A stretch of DNA of 24,846 nt from a virus: IMG/VR virus record IMGVR_UViG_3300024259_002095, positions 1 to 24,846 of that record, one strand, 5' to 3'. The notes under the pieces are model-generated. The model was not told where the DNA came from. It worked only from the letters and a program-made list of their open reading frames with translations, and made no database searches. Each line of letters begins with the position of its first letter. Position 1 is the first letter of the stretch. Below are positions 1-7,148 of this stretch, one piece after another. The position numbers were made by a program, and so were the translations under genes.

Positions 1-1
1 C

Positions 2-493
2 GAAGTAATTTATCCTTATTATAGGTGCCGAGAAGAAACGCCAAACGTTTCAATTATGGCAAACAAGGAAGTGATTTTTGGCATTATGGGCACGAAAATG
101 AATGCAGACCTAAACGTGTCTGACTTGTCAGTGAGGTATGACGAGATTTTTAATAAATATGATTTTTTAATTTTGCCAGGCGGTGTTAAGGCGTTGGAAA
201 AATTACGACAAGATAAAAAAATACTTAGATTTGTTCATGAATGGGATGCTGCCGGAAAAATAATCGCTAGTACATGTCATGGCGCGCAATTATTAATATC
301 CGCGAAGGTTGTAAAGGGAAGAGATATTTCTGGCTATTACAGTCTTGAAGATGACATTACAAACGCAGGTGCTGTTTATTCGCGAGAGCCTGTCGTTATG
401 TCTGACAACATCATTTCATCTCCTCATTATAATTGGATGGGGGAGTGGATGAAGGAGGCGATTGATGCATATTCTAGAAAAGAAAGACTATAA
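2..493 (+). CDS. DJ-1/PfpI family protein (5' end cut by window)
   Basis: The frame is open from the first bases of the window. The stretch upstream of the ATG at 56 reads YPYYRCREETPNVSI, which matches the conserved N-terminal part of PfpI-type proteins, so the ATG at 56 is probably internal and the true start lies outside the window. Visible landmarks are LILPGG (residues 38-43 counted from ATG 56) and the nucleophile elbow STCHGAQLL, with the reactive Cys at codon 275-277. The C-terminal half (DDITNAGA, then a WM..W segment) also follows the PfpI pattern. Family members act as cysteine hydrolases, glyoxalases or chaperone-like stress proteins; the substrate here cannot be told. It overlaps the next gene by 29 bases, so the two are probably translated together. 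Its presence beside sugar-modifying genes is unusual. The family call is secure, the role unknown. Confidence 0.85.
   Translation, partial: EVIYPYYRCREETPNVSIMANKEVIFGIMGTKMNADLNVSDLSVRYDEIFNKYDFLILPGGVKALEKLRQDKKILRFVHEWDAAGKIIASTCHGAQLLISAKVVKGRDISGYYSLEDDITNAGAVYSREPVVMSDNIISSPHYNWMGEWMKEAIDAYSRKERL
452..458 (+). promoter_or_regulatory. Ribosome binding site that fixes the cupin start at 465
   Basis: AAGGAGG lies 6 bases before ATG 465, inside the end of the upstream gene. The TTG at 462 would leave only 3 bases, so ATG 465 is preferred. Confidence 0.75.
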
Positions 494-1157
494 AGATGTT
501 ATTGTCAATAAACCATGGGGACATGAATATTTAGCATATCAAAATGAAAACCTAGGTATTTGGCTGCTTCGAATTGATGATGAAAAACAAACATCAATGC
601 ATTGTCATCCTAAAAAAAATACCGGCCTGATTTGTTTAGACGGAAATGTTCAGGTTTCATTTTTAAAAAATAGTATTACACTCCGTGGTCTCGATAAAAT
701 CATGATTTTTAGAGGTAGATTTCATTCGACCAAAGCTTTGACATCCTCATTTGTTTTGGAAGTGGAATGCCCGCAAGATAAACATGACCTTGTAAGGCTG
801 GAGGATAAATATGGAAGGACACATCTTCCGTATGAGGGAAATAAACATGAGCGAGCAAAGTCAGCAGACTCTTTGTGGTTAGATGATCCTGTCGATGATG
901 CTATAACATCTATAAATTTGTTTAATTGCAACTTTGTGATAAAAAACGTTAAATTAACAGCAGAGTTGCATAATCGCCCGTATGAAGAAGTTTTAGTTGT
1001 CCTTCGAGGTGGCCTTACGACTCCGTCGGGTGATGTTATTATCCAGGCCGGTGATGTAGTTGCTGGTCATACGATGAGTTTTTTGTCGACAAAATTTGGA
1101 ATAATGCCCAATACAACACTACTTTCTATTAACAGGATAAGCTTGGATGAACTTTAA
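465..1157 (+). CDS. Double-cupin protein, sugar-phosphate isomerase/epimerase-like
   Basis: A protein of 230 residues, starting at ATG 465. It has two cupin halves. The N-terminal half begins with NKPWGHEYL, as in mannose-6-phosphate isomerase type II cupins, and has a metal-binding-like HCHPKK (46-51) and a later His (about 87). It is followed by a linker resembling the DLVRLEDKYGR segment common in cupins of surface-sugar clusters. The second half (about 155-225) keeps the beta-barrel pattern (EEVLVVLRGG, AGDVVAGH) but has fewer metal-type His residues. It is probably an isomerase or epimerase, or a binding protein for a sugar phosphate or nucleotide sugar. It overlaps both neighbours, as in a tight operon. 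The exact reaction cannot be assigned. Confidence 0.75.
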   Translation: MHILEKKDYKDVIVNKPWGHEYLAYQNENLGIWLLRIDDEKQTSMHCHPKKNTGLICLDGNVQVSFLKNSITLRGLDKIMIFRGRFHSTKALTSSFVLEVECPQDKHDLVRLEDKYGRTHLPYEGNKHERAKSADSLWLDDPVDDAITSINLFNCNFVIKNVKLTAELHNRPYEEVLVVLRGGLTTPSGDVIIQAGDVVAGHTMSFLSTKFGIMPNTTLLSINRISLDEL

Positions 1158-2538
1158 TATTTTTGAGCATTTCGTATTCGATCTAGACAGAACTTTATGG
1201 GATATTGTCGATCCTACCGGTAGACCAATTTGGGCGAAACAGACACTTCCACCATACCACATTCATAATGTCAACGCGTTAACTGAAAAAACAACTGACA
1301 CAATCATCGATGACGTTGGCAATATTTGTAAGCTTAGAATCGGCGTGCGAGATATGCTAGAATTTCTTCATAGTAATAAAAAAGTTGTTTCATATTTGTC
1401 AGGCGGAGCCGTCCATGGATTACATAACACAAACCAACCGTCAGTTATGTTATTGTCGACATTTGGTCTAACGCATTTATTTAACGGCGATAGAATACTT
1501 TTATATAAAACGCAGAATAAGGCGGAGCATTTTCCGCTAATAGCGAAAACTCAAAAAGCAGTTTTTTTTGATGATGATACAAAATACTTAGCTGAGGTTT
1601 CTGCAATTGGTGTGCCTGTTGTGAATACGGCAATGGTTTTTGATTATACAAACATGTTTGGCAATACAGGATTACCGGCAATAAATAGAAAATTACAAAC
1701 CAAGAAATTGACTAATGAACAAGAATTAAAAATATTTGAACTTGCTGCAACAAGTCGTGCATTCGAAGAATATGCATTTAATCAATTAAAAAATAAAACG
1801 ATTAGTATACCGACGTATTTATCAGCTGGCCAAGAATACATCGCCGCAACACTTTCTGTATTTTTAGATCATCATGGTCCTACAAAAAGGCAGATTTTTA
1901 TTCAACATCGAGGTCATTCGACATATCTTTCATTCGGTGGTGATCCTGAAAAATTAGTCCTAGAATTGCTTGGGCATAAAAATGGGTGCGCCGGAGGTAT
2001 GGGCGGCTCAGCATCTATTCATTCAAAAGAAAAGCAGATATACGGTCATGACGGGCTTATGGGTTCACAAGCCCCTATCGCTACAGGCATGTGTTTTACT
2101 AATAGGATATTTACGCTGTGTTTCGCCGGTGATGCAGCTGCTGAAGAAGATTATTTTTTGGCTTCTTTGGGATGGGCAGCAACGAAAGGGTTACCAATAT
2201 TATTCATTGTTGAAGATAATAATTTTTCAATATTAACTGAGAAAAAAGTACGTCGCAGCTGGGATATTAGTGATATAGCAAAATCATTTGGTCTCCAATC
2301 ATGCAATGTGACAGATGACCCGACCCAACTTTGGGAAACTCTTTCAAAGCTTGATTTATCGAAACCTGCACTTCTAAATGTTAAAACACATAGAAAGTTT
2401 TGGCATGCCGGAGCAGGTATTGATGATCCTACTACATTTGATCGACAAGATCAATTTTTGAAGAAATTTGGTGCTAGCCGGATTACAACTGCAGCACGTT
2501 TTGTAAAGGATGTTTGGGAAAATGCCAAAAACACTTAG
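1147..2538 (+). CDS. HAD phosphatase-like domain fused to a TPP-dependent E1 alpha subunit
   Basis: 463 residues in two domains. Residues 1-175 are HAD-like, closest in pattern to the magnesium-dependent phosphatase MDP-1 or FkbH group: FDLDRTLW gives D12 and D14 (nucleophile and acid/base) and T16, and FFDDD (140-144) is the acidic metal motif. Residues about 190-425 match the E1 alpha subunit of pyruvate/acetoin-type dehydrogenases: HRGHS (254-258), GGMGGS (283-288), the TPP and magnesium motif starting at GD 328-329 and ending at EDNN (356-359), then a C-terminal HAGAG (420-424). No lipoyl or E3-type gene is present, so an ordinary oxidative dehydrogenase complex is unlikely. Beta partner: the next gene, overlapping by at least 17 bases. 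The reaction is unknown. Base composition is AT-rich compared with genes from about 6 kb onward. Confidence 0.88.
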   Translation: MNFNIFEHFVFDLDRTLWDIVDPTGRPIWAKQTLPPYHIHNVNALTEKTTDTIIDDVGNICKLRIGVRDMLEFLHSNKKVVSYLSGGAVHGLHNTNQPSVMLLSTFGLTHLFNGDRILLYKTQNKAEHFPLIAKTQKAVFFDDDTKYLAEVSAIGVPVVNTAMVFDYTNMFGNTGLPAINRKLQTKKLTNEQELKIFELAATSRAFEEYAFNQLKNKTISIPTYLSAGQEYIAATLSVFLDHHGPTKRQIFIQHRGHSTYLSFGGDPEKLVLELLGHKNGCAGGMGGSASIHSKEKQIYGHDGLMGSQAPIATGMCFTNRIFTLCFAGDAAAEEDYFLASLGWAATKGLPILFIVEDNNFSILTEKKVRRSWDISDIAKSFGLQSCNVTDDPTQLWETLSKLDLSKPALLNVKTHRKFWHAGAGIDDPTTFDRQDQFLKKFGASRITTAARFVKDVWENAKNT

Positions 2539-3457
2539 AAATACAATAAAAAACACAGTACAATTACATCTTTTGAACAATGATGGAGTTGCAATGGGCC
2601 AGTGTTTAACGGCTGTAGGCTGGGTAGGCGGTACGTTACCAGAATTATATGAAGAAGACGGTATGGTGGAGCTTCCAATGGCTGACGTCGCCGGCAGTGG
2701 ATTTGTCGTCGGTGCTGCCTTAGCTGGAAAACGGCCAATGTATGTAATTCGATATCAAGGTTTTAACTGGTTTAATGCACCCATTATTATTAATTACGCA
2801 TGCAAATCTAAAGAAATTTGGAATAGACCATGCCCGATGTTCATAAGATCAATAGCCATGGAAGGCGGAATTGGCCCAGTCGCCGGTTCTTCACATCATT
2901 CGTTATACTATCGGATGCCAGGTGTGAAAATATATGCTCCAATGTCATCGTCTGAATACACAGCAACATATAACATGTTTATGGACGACGATGATGTGTA
3001 TTATGTATCTGAACATCGAGGTTCATACGACAACACTGATGATTTGGATGACGTCATTTTTGACAATCCGGATATTATTTTGTTCCCAATATCTATCACG
3101 CGATTCGCTGCAATCGAAGCGTCAAGGCGACTTTTGTGCCTAGGGATTAAGGCGGCCGTAAGTCATATTTGGCAAATCAAACCCTTTGAACCATCACGTG
3201 ATGTATTAAACGATTTATCAGCCGCTGGCCGCGGAGTTGTCATTGATGATGATTATCGCGACGGCATTGCAAAAAATTTGGCTTTCGACATGATGGCAAT
3301 TACACATGCATCAATGAGCGTGCTGGGCCTAGCTGACAAAACTGCAGGATTTCATCCTGCAGTTGACAATTTACCACCGAGTGCCGCTGATATTACAAAA
3401 CATGTTATTGCGACTTTACAGGATAAAAACAATGCTATCGAAAAAAGAATTAATTGA
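2522..3457 (+). CDS. TPP-dependent E1 beta subunit, transketolase-type
   Basis: 311 residues from ATG 2522; an in-frame ATG at 2510 would add MFGK. AAAGGA (2505-2510) is the only ribosome site seen and suits 2522 better, though the spacing is long. Layout: a pyrimidine-binding domain (about 15-170) with RYQGFNWFNAP, a segment typical of E1 beta subunits, and SSHHS, then a C-terminal transketolase domain (about 185-300) with VVIDDDYRDG. At the place where E1 beta subunits carry the Glu that activates thiamine (usually P-x-S/A-E) the protein reads ELPMADVAG, i.e. Asp. It should pair with the preceding HAD-E1 alpha fusion to form an alpha/beta heterodimer or heterotetramer. Substrate unknown; probably carboligation or decarboxylation of a 2-oxo acid. 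Confidence 0.85.
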   Translation: MPKTLRNTIKNTVQLHLLNNDGVAMGQCLTAVGWVGGTLPELYEEDGMVELPMADVAGSGFVVGAALAGKRPMYVIRYQGFNWFNAPIIINYACKSKEIWNRPCPMFIRSIAMEGGIGPVAGSSHHSLYYRMPGVKIYAPMSSSEYTATYNMFMDDDDVYYVSEHRGSYDNTDDLDDVIFDNPDIILFPISITRFAAIEASRRLLCLGIKAAVSHIWQIKPFEPSRDVLNDLSAAGRGVVIDDDYRDGIAKNLAFDMMAITHASMSVLGLADKTAGFHPAVDNLPPSAADITKHVIATLQDKNNAIEKRIN

Positions 3458-4037
3458 ATTTGAGAATAAAGTCGCGGAATCATTTAATGCATCAAATATT
3501 TTAGCACCTATACATCTTCATAATGGAAATGAAGATCAATTACTTGACATTTTTAGTGATGTAAAACATAAAGATTGGATTTTTTCTAGCTGGAGGAGTC
3601 ATTATCATTGTTTATTAAAGGGTGTCGATCCAGCCGATCTTATGCGTGATATTATCGCAGGCCGCTCAATTTCATTGTGTTATTCATCGCACAAGATTAT
3701 GTGCTCTGGAATTGTTGCTGGAACTATACCAATAGCACTAGGCACTGCATTAAATATTAAACTTCGTGAAGGAAGTGAGCATGTTTGGTGTTTTATTGGC
3801 GACATGACAAGTGAAACAGGAATAGCGCATGAATGTATAAAATATGCTACAAACTTTGATCTTCCGATAACATACATTGTTGAAGACAATCAAAAGTCAG
3901 TTTGCACAGACACAAAAAAGGCTTGGGGAATGTACACACCAACGTATGCAAACAGAAATGATAAACATGTACGTTATTATGCATATAATTTAATTAAATA
4001 CCCACATGCCGGCGCCGGCAAGCGAGTCCAGTTTTGA
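3432..4037 (+). CDS. Second TPP-dependent E1 alpha-type subunit (short)
   Basis: 201 residues from ATG 3432, with AGGA about 9 bases upstream. The longer frame from 3363 would lie deep inside the previous gene and its extra residues do not resemble the family. The TPP motif starts at GDMTSE (123-128) and closes at EDNQKS (151-156), with the usual IAHECIKYATNFDLP between. The protein stops just after HAGAG (192-196), the same segment found near the end of the first alpha subunit, so it lacks the C-terminal tail of full E1 alpha proteins (about 320 residues). It is best paired with the next gene as a second alpha/beta enzyme, and resembles split transketolase-like enzymes seen in polysaccharide clusters. 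Substrate unknown. Confidence 0.83.
   Translation: MLSKKELIEFENKVAESFNASNILAPIHLHNGNEDQLLDIFSDVKHKDWIFSSWRSHYHCLLKGVDPADLMRDIIAGRSISLCYSSHKIMCSGIVAGTIPIALGTALNIKLREGSEHVWCFIGDMTSETGIAHECIKYATNFDLPITYIVEDNQKSVCTDTKKAWGMYTPTYANRNDKHVRYYAYNLIKYPHAGAGKRVQF
4007..4020. repeat. 14-base perfect GC palindrome
   Basis: TGCCGGCGCCGGCA reads the same on both strands and stands in an AT-rich stretch, inside the last codons of the short E1 alpha gene (HAGAG segment) and just before the next start. It could form a tight RNA structure or be a protein or methylase target. Part of the bias comes from GCC/GGC codons for Ala and Gly, so it may be accidental. Confidence 0.6.
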
Positions 4038-4582
4038 CTAAATCAATGAAATATCGAGACGAGTTAACACGGGCCATGACGTGGTTGGGTTCGCAGTCCG
4101 ATACGGTTTTTATTGGTCAAGCGGTGGCATCACCAGGAACATCGATGACAGGAACATTAATTGATGTTCCTGATAACAAAAAGATAGAAATGCCGGTGTC
4201 GGAGGAAATGCAAATGGGAATCACAATTGGGATGGCCGTCGATGGTTCAGTTCCTGTTTCGATATATCCAAGGTGGAATTTTTTATTGCTTGCAACAAAC
4301 CAGCTCGTTAATCACTTAGATAAACTGCAGGCTTTTTCTGCGGGCCGTTATGCACCAAAGTGCATCATCAGGGTTGGGATTGGATCGGAACGACCCCTTC
4401 ATCCACAACATCAGCACATCGGTGATTTTACAGACGCGTATCGCATGATGTTAACTAACACAGACATAATAAGACTCGACACACCAGAACAAATTTTTGA
4501 CGCATATAAGACTGCATACGAAAGACAGGACGGCAAATCGACAGTGCTTGTTGAGTGGGGCGACTTCCATAATGAAAAATGA
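4034..4582 (+). CDS. Second TPP-dependent E1 beta-type subunit, pyrimidine-binding domain only
   Basis: 182 residues if it starts at TTG 4034 (overlapping the previous stop as TTGA), or 178 from ATG 4046; no clear ribosome site settles this. The protein is a single transketolase pyrimidine-binding domain. EMPVSEEMQMG contains the Glu expected to activate the thiamine ring, and ISIYPRWNFLLLATNQLVNH-type sequence (about 75-95) is the segment contacting the partner in E1 beta families. The C-terminal transketolase domain present in the first beta subunit is absent. It is arranged directly after the short alpha subunit, so the pair is a minimal split TPP enzyme. Two complete E1 pairs in a row strongly suggest two related reactions or one mixed complex; neither can be named. 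Confidence 0.82.
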   Translation: MTKSMKYRDELTRAMTWLGSQSDTVFIGQAVASPGTSMTGTLIDVPDNKKIEMPVSEEMQMGITIGMAVDGSVPVSIYPRWNFLLLATNQLVNHLDKLQAFSAGRYAPKCIIRVGIGSERPLHPQHQHIGDFTDAYRMMLTNTDIIRLDTPEQIFDAYKTAYERQDGKSTVLVEWGDFHNEK

Positions 4583-5528
4583 AAAACTTCTTGTGATATA
4601 CAATACATGCGGGTTGTCAGGAAAAGAAAACAGTGATTGGTACATAAAAAGTATAGATTCGATACTACGACAAGACGCTAACATTCATTTGGTAATGTCT
4701 AGTTGCTGTAATACGCAGTTGACAAGACAGAAAGTAAAAGGCACATTCGGTGACAGAATATCTTACTGTTTTTTAGATTCTGTTGTTCCGGTTAATATTT
4801 CGTGTAATTTTGCGGCGCTAGAAGCGGTGAGACAACATGGCACAAACTTCGCAGCATATGTTTACATTGATTCCGGAATGAACTTCGCAGATCAGACAGA
4901 TGTATTATCAAAAGGATATAATGAGCTGGTCAAGAATGATTACGGAATCCTGTCAATCCAAGCTTCAAACGATAACGGCTTCGAAGCATGGTTGGGTTTC
5001 AAGGGTTTTGTGACGAATGAAAATCACGTGATTCCAGTTGGCAAAGCTTGTAACAGCCATATTCATATTTTTAGCCAAGCCATATTCGACGGGTTTGACG
5101 GGAGGCTGCAGCCCGACATTTTTGCGGCGTATTGCACAGAATCAACATTCACGTTTTTTGCTGCCTCTGTCGGAAAGCGCTGGGCAATTCTTAAAGATTC
5201 GATTGTTGAACATGACAGGGGAATCGACGGCGCATCGTCGGGATTTAGTCATGTTGGGCTGAGGCAAGACCCATCGAACAACCTGCTTGGGGGCCTAGAC
5301 ATGCGCAAGATACTTTCTAACCCTGAAGCATGGAAATCCGGATTTGGATACGAAGAAATAAATTCTGTATTTTTGCATAATCAGGCTGTGTATGATGACT
5401 CAGGAAAGCATAATGATCCAGAAAGACTCCGGGCGTTCCTTTCCCAAAATATGTTTCTGAGCAAGGAAATTATTGATTATGAAAATATGGCAAACTATTC
5501 ATTTTTTGTGGGAGTTCTAAATGATTGA
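4572..5528 (+). CDS. GT-A fold glycosyltransferase-like protein
   Basis: 318 residues starting at ATG 4572, overlapping the previous stop by 11 bases. A longer in-frame extension to 4497 is rejected as it runs back through the previous gene. The N-terminus (LLVIYNTCGLSG, then DSILRQD) has the strand-helix pattern of family-2 glycosyltransferases, and YIDSGMNF (about 98-105) sits where the metal-binding acidic motif belongs. The C-terminal third has no motif I recognise. It is more distant from the three family-2 enzymes downstream than they are from each other. It probably transfers a sugar from a nucleotide donor; donor and acceptor are unknown. The call rests on fold pattern, not a diagnostic motif. 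Confidence 0.6.
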   Translation: MKNEKLLVIYNTCGLSGKENSDWYIKSIDSILRQDANIHLVMSSCCNTQLTRQKVKGTFGDRISYCFLDSVVPVNISCNFAALEAVRQHGTNFAAYVYIDSGMNFADQTDVLSKGYNELVKNDYGILSIQASNDNGFEAWLGFKGFVTNENHVIPVGKACNSHIHIFSQAIFDGFDGRLQPDIFAAYCTESTFTFFAASVGKRWAILKDSIVEHDRGIDGASSGFSHVGLRQDPSNNLLGGLDMRKILSNPEAWKSGFGYEEINSVFLHNQAVYDDSGKHNDPERLRAFLSQNMFLSKEIIDYENMANYSFFVGVLND

Positions 5529-6336
5529 TGTTTCATTTTTCTTGCCAGGTATCAGGACGCACTTTTGGGAGCAAATGTATAGCACGGCGGTTGCAGCTTG
5601 CGGAAAGTATAGTTTTGAAATTGTAATTGTGAGCCCATTTGATGTGCCTGACAATCTTAAAAACGTTGAGTGCGTCCGGGTCATCAAAGATTTTGGAAAC
5701 CCAACACGATGTGCACAGATTGCCGCTGCCAACACTCGCGGCCGGCTTCTGTATCATACCGTTGACGATGGCTTTTTTTATCCTGGTTCAATTGAATCGG
5801 CTGTTACATTATATGACGCTACATGCTCAAAACTCGACATGATAAACATGCGATATAGGGAAGGCCCGGGTTATAGCGGTGCAGCATTACCGCTCGATTT
5901 TTGGAGAGCATGGTCAAGCGCAGAGTTACAGTTGCCAGGCGTTGGGAAGGGATGGCGCACATCCCTTCATTTCCTTATTGATCGCGAGCGATTTGTTGAA
6001 CTTGGAGGGTTCGATGCACAGTTCGAATATTTGAATCACCCCCTTCATGATTTTGCATTTCGCTTGCAAGCCGCCGGCGGGAAGATTTATCATTCGCCAC
6101 ATGAAGTAATAAACTGCACGCATTATCCGAATGAAACAATTGACCATGGGCCGATTCATAATGCACAAATTTTTCATGATGCTCCAATTTTTCATGAAAT
6201 GTATCAATCGCCGATGGCTGCATTTGATCGTATACCAATTTCATTCGATAATTGGAAACAGTCGCCGCCGAGATGGGAACGCAGGTTCGGTGGTAAAACA
6301 CCAACAACCTACGAAGAAATGCTCAACAACGATTAG
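5521..6336 (+). CDS. Family-2 glycosyltransferase, paralogue 1
   Basis: 271 residues from ATG 5521, with GGGAG about 6 bases upstream and an 8-base overlap with the previous gene. The N-terminal GT-A domain has DFGNPTRCAQ (57-66), a nucleotide-binding segment shared by all three paralogues, and the acidic metal motif in TVDDGFF (80-86). LGGFDAQFEY (about 161-170) is the region usually holding the acceptor base in this family. The C-terminal part carries HNAQIFHDAPIFHEMY and ends with DNWKQ..PRWERRFGG, both with counterparts in paralogues 2 and 3. No membrane segment, so it probably acts in the cytoplasm. Donor and acceptor unknown; the surrounding genes supply candidate nucleotide sugars. Confidence 0.82.
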   Translation: MIDVSFFLPGIRTHFWEQMYSTAVAACGKYSFEIVIVSPFDVPDNLKNVECVRVIKDFGNPTRCAQIAAANTRGRLLYHTVDDGFFYPGSIESAVTLYDATCSKLDMINMRYREGPGYSGAALPLDFWRAWSSAELQLPGVGKGWRTSLHFLIDRERFVELGGFDAQFEYLNHPLHDFAFRLQAAGGKIYHSPHEVINCTHYPNETIDHGPIHNAQIFHDAPIFHEMYQSPMAAFDRIPISFDNWKQSPPRWERRFGGKTPTTYEEMLNND

Positions 6337-6344
6337 AGGGTAAA

Positions 6345-7148
6345 TTGAAAAAGCAAACAGTCGGAATAATAGGATTGGGAACAGTGGGTTTGGCCTGCAA
6401 GTTTGGGTTCGAAAAATTAGGACACACCGTCGTCCATTATGACATAAAAGATGGTTCAAAACTGAAAGATGTCCTAAGTACATCAATTGTTTTCATAAGT
6501 GTCCCAACTGACCAGTTGGAAGATGGCACGTGTGATGTTTCTGTGGTCGAGGATACAATCCAGAGGCTCCGAAAGCACAAGTATGGTGGAATCATTGTCA
6601 TAAAGTCTACGGTTGAACCAGGGACTACCAGCCGCCTTAGAGAAAGGTATGGAATGAACATCTGTTTTGTGCCAGAGTTCCTAAGGGAAAGATGTGCAAC
6701 CTCAGACTTCGTCGAGAATCATTTGCTGTTGGCAATCGGATGTGAAGACAAGAAAACATTCAAGTTCATCAAGAAACTTCATGGAAATTACCCGAAGCAA
6801 ATTGTAAGAATGGGATTGACCGAGGCCGAGATGGTAAAGTACTATTCCAATATCTTCAACGCCATGCGCGTCATATTCGCAAATGAATTTTATGAAACAT
6901 GCCAAGCAGTGGATGCTTCATACAATGATGTAAAAGCGGCGTTCATCAAAATGGGAACCGTTCCAGACCAATACCTCGACGTGAACGAAAACTTTAGAGG
7001 TTACGGAGGCGTTTGCCTTCCAAAAGATGTCAAAGCCATTGTCAGACTACAAGAAAAGCATAATGTCAATGCAGGATTATTTCGGAGTATTGACTATGAA
7101 AATACAAAATACAAAACAACTGTGTTCGGAGAAATGCGACTAAAATGA
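6345..7148 (+). CDS. UDP-glucose/GDP-mannose dehydrogenase family protein, C-terminal domain missing
   Basis: 267 residues from TTG 6345, with AGAGGG 4 bases upstream; no ATG fits better. The NAD-binding Rossmann motif is GIIGLGTVG (7-15). ISVPTD (51-56), KSTVEPGTT (87-95) and VPEFLRE (109-115) follow the family. AEMVKYYSN (161-169) holds the conserved Lys and Asn, and GGVCLPKD (221-228) contains the catalytic Cys224. Full-length enzymes are about 390-450 residues with a third domain that binds the nucleotide; here the protein ends soon after the catalytic Cys. It may need a partner, or may use a different substrate form. Family function is two-step oxidation of a nucleotide hexose to the uronate. 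Within this operon it could feed the neighbouring epimerase. Confidence 0.8.
   Translation: MKKQTVGIIGLGTVGLACKFGFEKLGHTVVHYDIKDGSKLKDVLSTSIVFISVPTDQLEDGTCDVSVVEDTIQRLRKHKYGGIIVIKSTVEPGTTSRLRERYGMNICFVPEFLRERCATSDFVENHLLLAIGCEDKKTFKFIKKLHGNYPKQIVRMGLTEAEMVKYYSNIFNAMRVIFANEFYETCQAVDASYNDVKAAFIKMGTVPDQYLDVNENFRGYGGVCLPKDVKAIVRLQEKHNVNAGLFRSIDYENTKYKTTVFGEMRLK

Noticed and set aside
3363-3431. N-terminal extension of the second E1 alpha protein
   Set aside because: The extra 23 residues overlap the previous gene, lack a ribosome site and do not resemble the family; ATG 3432 is preferred.
1147-4582. Complete pyruvate or acetoin dehydrogenase operon
   Set aside because: No E2 (lipoyl acyltransferase) or E3 gene is present, and the second pair lacks domains, so an oxidative complex is not supported.
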